Assembly (NCBI GenBank): GCA_034336665.1
Contig: CM067570.1
Coordinates: 14,987,502-15,051,501 of the forward strand
Source: Luscinia megarhynchos
Taxonomy: Eukaryota > Chordata > Aves > Passeriformes > Turdidae
DNA length: 64,000 nt
Direction: 5' to 3'
Of this stretch, positions 59,105-64,000 are shown one piece after another. Under the pieces are notes generated by a model. The model had not been told where the DNA came from, searched no databases, and was given only the letters and a program-made list of their open reading frames with translations. Within the stretch, counting starts at the first letter, position 1. Each line of letters starts with the position of its first letter. The position numbers and the translations under genes are program-made.

Positions 59105-59190
59105 CTGCGCCTGCTGCCGTGCCGCCTCCCAGAACTCCTTTCCTCCACCGCCCACTTTATACTGCCCGGGGAGGAAATGTTGCAAAATCT
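59105..59190 (-). promoter_or_regulatory. CXCR1: Predicted CXCR promoter and non-coding first exon
   Basis: On the minus strand, C/EBP-like TTTTGCAAC and ETS/PU.1-like ATTTCCTC (59,171-59,190) lead into a TATAAA box at 59,161-59,156. A start about 30 bp downstream and a donor GCGCAG|GTGAGG at 59,105 would define a very short 5' UTR exon. A non-coding exon followed by a one-exon coding region is usual for this receptor family. Confidence 0.5.
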
Positions 59191-59199
59191 TCTCCCAGC

Positions 59200-60260
59200 A
59201 CGAAGCGGAAGTGGCAGCCAAAGGGACCCTGGCGCCCCCAGATTCCTCTCCCAGGCCGAGGGGAGCCCGCAGCCCCTGTCACCCTCCTGTCCCAGGTTGT
59301 CCCAGGCCACACTGCACTGGGGGTCACCCGGGCTTCACTGTCATCCCTGCGATGATGCACTCCAGGGGTCTCCAGCTGGGGGTCTCCAATTTGTCCCCAG
59401 GTCCTCAGTGGATGAGGGGATCCCCTTCAAGGTACCCCTGTGTGCTACAGTCCCTCCAGGAGAGCAGGAGCCCTCCTGGCCATGGCCAGTGGGTGATGGC
59501 AATGCAGAGCTCTGCGTCTCAGTTTCCCTACTGATAGAGCAAGGGTGGTGTCAGCATTTGGGGGATGCACAGGGGGACTGCAAGGCTGGCTTGCCCTTTG
59601 TTAGGGGTTGCTGTGGGGCCCCCCCAGAGCAGAGCCCCATGTCCCTCCTGCCCTGGCTGTGCCATGCCAAGCTAAGCAAAGTCAAGCCATGCCATCAGAC
59701 AGAGCCGTGCCCCTGTGCCATCCCTGCAGAATTAGCAAATGCTGTGCTCTGAGTACCCCTAGTGCTTTTAGGGGAAAGCTGCACACAAGGGCATTCCCCA
59801 TGCACCCCCATTACTCTGGGGCACTCAAAAACCCTTTGAGCACCCCCATTCTCACAGCTTTCCATGCTTGTTAGTCATAGGGGTGTCCCACGTTTTTGGG
59901 GCACCTTTCTTCCCTGGGGGCACCTGGTAAATGGCACCATCTTATCCCTTGGGTATCACCAGACTCAAGGATAGTCGTATTCTCTGGGAACACCAGCTTT
60001 GGAAAACCCCCAGCTCCAGGGCATCGTTACAGCCTCCCTGGGATAACCCCACTCCCTGTGTCACCTCACATTTTTGGGGCCCTGTAGCTTTGAAATTCTC
60101 CATTTTGCGAGATACCATCTCCCCCCTTTAACCATCCCCATATTCCTGGAGCACAGATTCTTACACAGACACCCATACACTGCGGCACACCTGCTACTTC
60201 CTAGAGCGTCCCTATAATCCTAAATTTCGGGGACCTCCAACACTGCGAGTATTCAATTAA
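59200..60260. other. Intergenic, CXCR to ARPC2
   Basis: Contains weakly repetitive text at about 59,750-60,190 with recurring GGGGCAC and CCCCATT-like phrases. No gene recognised. Confidence 0.45.
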
Positions 60261-60269
60261 AAGGGCGGG

Positions 60270-60900
60270 GAGGGCGGCACCTCACACTTTTTTGGACTTC
60301 CACACCCCAGGCACATCCCATACCGCTGCCTCGCCCCAGCTGGCGGTGATGCCCATAGCGAGAGCATCCCCCCAGCTCACCCCACGGCATTTCGGGGACA
60401 CCCCGCGCCCCACGGCATTTCGGGGAGCGCCCCGCGCCGCGGGCGGAGCGGGCCGCGACTCCACCGCGGGCGGGCCTGCGGCGGCGCCGAGCCGGAAGTG
60501 ACGCGCGGGCGCGAGAGCGGAAGCGGCGGCGCAGGCTCGGGCGGGTCCCCGGTGCGCGCAGCGGGCTCGGCTCCCTCAGAGCCGCTCCCGGCACCGACAT
60601 GATCCTGCTCGAGGTCAACAACCGCATCATCGAGGAGACCCTCACGCTCAAGTTCGAGGGCGCGGCCGCCGGGTAGGGGCAGGGGAGCCGGGGCGGGGCG
60701 GAGACGGGTCCGCGGACCGAGGGAGGGGCGAGGGGGCGGTGGCTGGCGGGGCCCGGGCCGTGCCAGGCGCCCGGGCACACGGTAGAGCCTGGCGGGTAGT
60801 GCCGGGGAGGATGGGGCTGAGAGCGGCGGAAGGTGGGGCCCGAGGAAGGGTGACAAGGCAGGATGTGGGGCCGGAGAGTGGCGGCGAGCGGCGCTGAGCC
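60270..60900. promoter_or_regulatory. ARPC2: CpG-island promoter of ARPC2
   Basis: CpG-dense, TATA-less sequence around the start codon. A strong GABP/ETS plus CRE-half composite, CCGGAAGTGACG, is at 60,492-60,503, with a second GCGGAAGCGG nearby. This is the usual layout of a housekeeping promoter. Confidence 0.85.
60599..60672 (+). CDS. ARPC2: ARPC2 (Arp2/3 complex subunit 2, p34) first coding exon
   Basis: ARPC2 is one of the two core scaffold subunits of the Arp2/3 complex that nucleates branched actin. The exon encodes [20 protein letters not shown] then GAAAG (last codon split), almost identical to the human N-terminus [20 protein letters not shown]. Donor GCCGG|GTAGGG. The rest of the gene lies to the right of the window. 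Confidence 0.97.
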
Positions 60901-63900
60901 AGCGGGTCTGTGCTGCCAGGCGGCGGCCGGGAACGGGGAGGGGAGAGCGGGCACAGGGTGCAGGGCTGGGACGAGGGTGGTCAGGGTGCGGGAGCTGAGC
61001 TGCGGGCGGCGGGGATGGGCAGAGGGAAGGCCCGGGGAATAAGGGAGCAAGCAGACTGGGACAGGGCAGTGTTGGACGGGAGAGTGGGGCTGGATGGGGT
61101 CGTTAGTGCCGGAGCCCCGGGGGAGCAGGACGGATCTGGGAAGGGTGTCGGAGATTGCCGTGCTGAGGCGGGCTGGAGGACAGGGCCTGGACAAGGAGGA
61201 AGTTGGGAAGGGAGGAAGGTGGATTTGCAGGATGTTTGCTTTGGGTAAAGCGGGCTTCATCAGCGTGGTGCCAGCCCTGGTACAGAATGTGTAGGGGGAG
61301 CCGAGGAACAAGAAGCCTGTGTATGGAGTCACGGCCTCAGCCTTTTGCTTTGGGGATGAAGAGCAAATTCCAGCTTGCTCCCTCTTTGCTTTCCCGAGCA
61401 GAAGGAGTACAGGCACACGGGTCAGCCACGGCCACTGGTGCCAGCCTGGTGGGTGTCCTAGCCTCGGGGGGCACACGGGGGGTCTGGTTCATACTCACAT
61501 CTCTGGCTACACAGTTCCGTCTCTGGGAGCCAGTGTATTTTTTTACTGCAAGTATTGCACCAGGGCTGTAAAGATCTTGCGAGGACACAGCTTAGGTTGG
61601 AAGGAAGTCCCTTCAGTATGAGTGTCCTTATCTGCAACCGAGTGGCCTGTGGGTTCGATGCACTGCCTGCTGACTGAGACACCTTTGTACAGAGACAAAG
61701 CCTTGAGAGGCAGAGCACGGTGCTGTTATCTCTGGGGTGGAGCCTGCCCTGGCGCCTCACAAGGCAGGGCTCAGGCTGCTCCAGGAAAGGACCCCCCCAG
61801 GCAGGTGCGTTTTTCTATGTTACCTTTTTTCTTCAGCGATTTTTGAAGGTCTCAACCTTTTGCATGCAGAACCTTCTCAGAGGCCACTTACTCTGCTTTC
61901 CCCCACTCTCAGTTGACTTTTTGCTCAGATTGGTTTTTTGTTTTGGTGGGGGTTTTTTTCCATAAAATAATCTCACAGGCTGCTCTGCCTTGGAGGACAG
62001 CTGAGCTGCTCACAGATTTTGATTTGTCTTGAGCCCTGATCATTTAATGCAACAAGTTTTCCCAGAGCACAGGCACTGCACTAGGCACAGAGAGCTCCCA
62101 GGTGACCACTGTGGTATTGCAGCCGCATCCATTAGAAAATATGGCATGTACAGAGGTTCATAGTGAGTGTCAGAACAGCTTGTTAATCACTAGTCTGTGC
62201 CAAGGCACTCTTCCTGATGGAGAGAGAAGTATGTGCATGTGTCTCTGTGTTGATGTGACCTAGAGGGACAGTTTGCAGGTTTAGATGCACCCCCAAAACT
62301 CTGACTCTGTGGGCAGAGCTGTGGTTGCTTGCCCTGCACCAGCCTGCAGGACGCTGAGATTTTCATTTTGCTGTATGGCAAAGCCACCTCACTTGTGTGT
62401 TGGCACGCATGCCTGACATACTGATTGCTCCTGGATCAATTTGTAGGGTGGCTGATGGTGCTCTGCTTCTGCCTCTTAGTCATTTATGGCATGTTCAGTT
62501 CTTTAGATGACGTTTCCAGAAAGGTTTTGTGCCTTTAGCATGTTGCTGAAGGTGAGGAAGACATTTACTTACTGAATTTATTTCTGTGCTTGTTCTGGGA
62601 GTCCCCCATTCAGGCAAGTGAAGGGAGGTTTCTCCTGATTTCAAGTCTCCTAAAGAAAGGATGTTACAAAACATTTATTCCAGTGATAATTCTTTTTCCT
62701 ATGGCCACAGCTCTCGGGTTATTCCTGTGGTGCTCAGCCTGGAGGCAGGAAGGCATCTTCTGTGTTTTGCTGTTTTGGTGATGGTTTTCCAAGGTGTATC
62801 TTGGGGATGAATACAGGACAGTCAGGGCAAAGGTCAAGCCTTGAAAAAATTGGTGACTGGGAGGAGTGAGCCTGGACACTGGGGCAGAGTTGGGTTTACA
62901 TTATTTGCTCTAACCCAGAAGTGCAGCAGATGTGATGCAGGGATTTGTCAATAGTGGTTGTCTCAGAGCTAGGTGTGCCTGCTGGCTTCAGCACCAGCCT
63001 GGAAGTGGGGCAGGGCAGGGTTCATTTCCAAATCCTCTGCCAGAGACTTATCCTGTGACATGGGCTGCATTGCTCCCCTCTACTGCACTGCAGCCACAGT
63101 TTGGCAGGTTTCTGCAGAGCTTTCCTGGGCTGTCAGGTGGGAGACACTCCACATTTCACCTTGTCATATAGAACTAGGTCACATTTAGAAGTTGGAATTC
63201 ATTGACTGCCATAACAGTATTGTCATATATGTCAAAATCTGCTCTGGAGGTCCATGAGCTGTTCCTGGAGTTCCCAGTATGAAAGGTACCTTGGCAGGAC
63301 TGCAGACAGAGATCAGCACTTGAGACAGGGCCTCACCCACCTCTGAGAGTCCTCCCTGCACAAGATCCTTGGGGCTTGTCAGCATCCACCTGTAAAAAGG
63401 GTGATTTCAAATTTAATTTGGTTTCATGGGCAAACCCCATGGAAATCTCACCTTCTTGGACAGCCACTGTTGAAACGTGATACTTAGATCATGGTGGTAA
63501 CAGATGATGGACTTCAATGCATCTATTTTTTTTCCTTATTTAGTTCTAGTAATTTCTTTGTTTAAATCTATTCTTTTAAACCAACCACATTTTAAAATAA
63601 AAGCTTAAAGCTACCAGAATCTATTGAAATAACTTGAGTTAGGAATTTACTGCTGCAACATGGGAATACCTGGTCAGTACCTGGAAATAAGTTTGATGAA
63701 AGGAGATTGGCTCATGAACTTTTTTATATGTCAAGAGAAAGCTTCCATAAGCTTTTGACCAATTCATTTGTACATGAGATGTTGCCTGGAAGCTGGTGGA
63801 TTTTCCCATTTCTGATAGGAATGTCATGTGAGGAGATGAGCTCTACCATTTGGTGTTTCTCATCATTGCTTTCTTTTGCTAACTGCACAGACATAAAAAA

Positions 63901-64000
63901 AATCCCATACACACTTTTAAGTGTAAAACATTTTGATAATTGTCTTTCGTGTCTGATGAATACTCATTCTGTTTGACACTAACAGATTTGCCATCCAGTT
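60673..64000 (+). other. ARPC2: ARPC2 intron 1 (partial)
   Basis: Begins in the CpG island and becomes markedly AT-rich after about 61,800, unlike the TNS1-RUFY4 introns. I looked for the second ARPC2 exon (…KPEAVEVTFADFDGVLY) and did not find it before 64,000. No transposon recognised. Confidence 0.8.

Noticed and set aside
60253..61476. 407-codon minus-strand open frame over the ARPC2 promoter
   Set aside because: Antisense through a CpG island with no recognisable domain; no evidence for a divergent coding gene.
1..64000. CRISPR arrays, operons, phage or plasmid features, endogenous retrovirus
   Set aside because: The sequence is a spliced avian nuclear locus; no direct-repeat/spacer arrays, LTR pairs or viral frames were seen.

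Overview
The window is vertebrate nuclear DNA, most likely from a songbird (passerine). It has GC-rich compact introns, a chicken-repeat-1 (CR1) LINE 3' end at 49,641-50,008, and a short repeat at 15,035-15,175 that joins a degenerate tRNA-Ile body to a CR1-like tail. That last architecture is what I know from the zebra finch family TguSINE1. All genes are spliced and were assembled by eye from reading frame, splice sites and family recall; no search was run.

Layout, left to right. (1) About 45 kb of TNS1 (tensin-1) on the minus strand. The 3' part of the gene (SH2, PTB) lies beyond position 1. Present are the large disordered-region exon (2,697-4,397), the C2-like and inactive phosphatase-like exons (12,728-18,180), and an alternatively started N-terminus spread over 18,474-45,540. 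Four candidate first coding exons (45,540; 42,469; 31,057; 20,152) all end in phase 0 and feed a chain of phase-0 exons. The two distal ones give a form with a C1 zinc finger. (2) RUFY4 on the plus strand (48.3-54.4 kb): RUN domain, acidic low-complexity linker, coiled coil, FYVE finger. The assembled model has eleven coding exons and 670 codons. (3) An interleukin-8-type chemokine receptor (CXCR1/CXCR2) on the minus strand with its whole coding region in one exon (55,990-57,066), a predicted non-coding first exon near 59.1 kb and a poly(A) signal at 55,690. (4) The first coding exon of ARPC2 on the plus strand (60,599-60,672), with its CpG-island promoter and the start of intron 1 to the window end.

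The order TNS1-RUFY4-CXCR-ARPC2 matches human chromosome 2q35, where two receptors, CXCR2 and CXCR1, occupy the place of the one seen here. The genes share no operon-like logic. TNS1 (focal and fibrillar adhesions) and ARPC2 (Arp2/3 actin nucleation) are cytoskeletal and widely expressed, while RUFY4 and CXCR are leukocyte genes, and the motifs seen near their promoters (ETS/PU.1, IRF, C/EBP) fit that.

The most interesting material is the modular TNS1 N-terminus (including a 30-nt microexon preceded by a (UG)24 tract), a candidate 78-nt in-frame TNS1 cassette exon at 242-319, a 29-bp minisatellite of about 17 units, and an unusual RUFY4 with a purine-repeat-encoded acidic linker and a degenerate FYVE signature.
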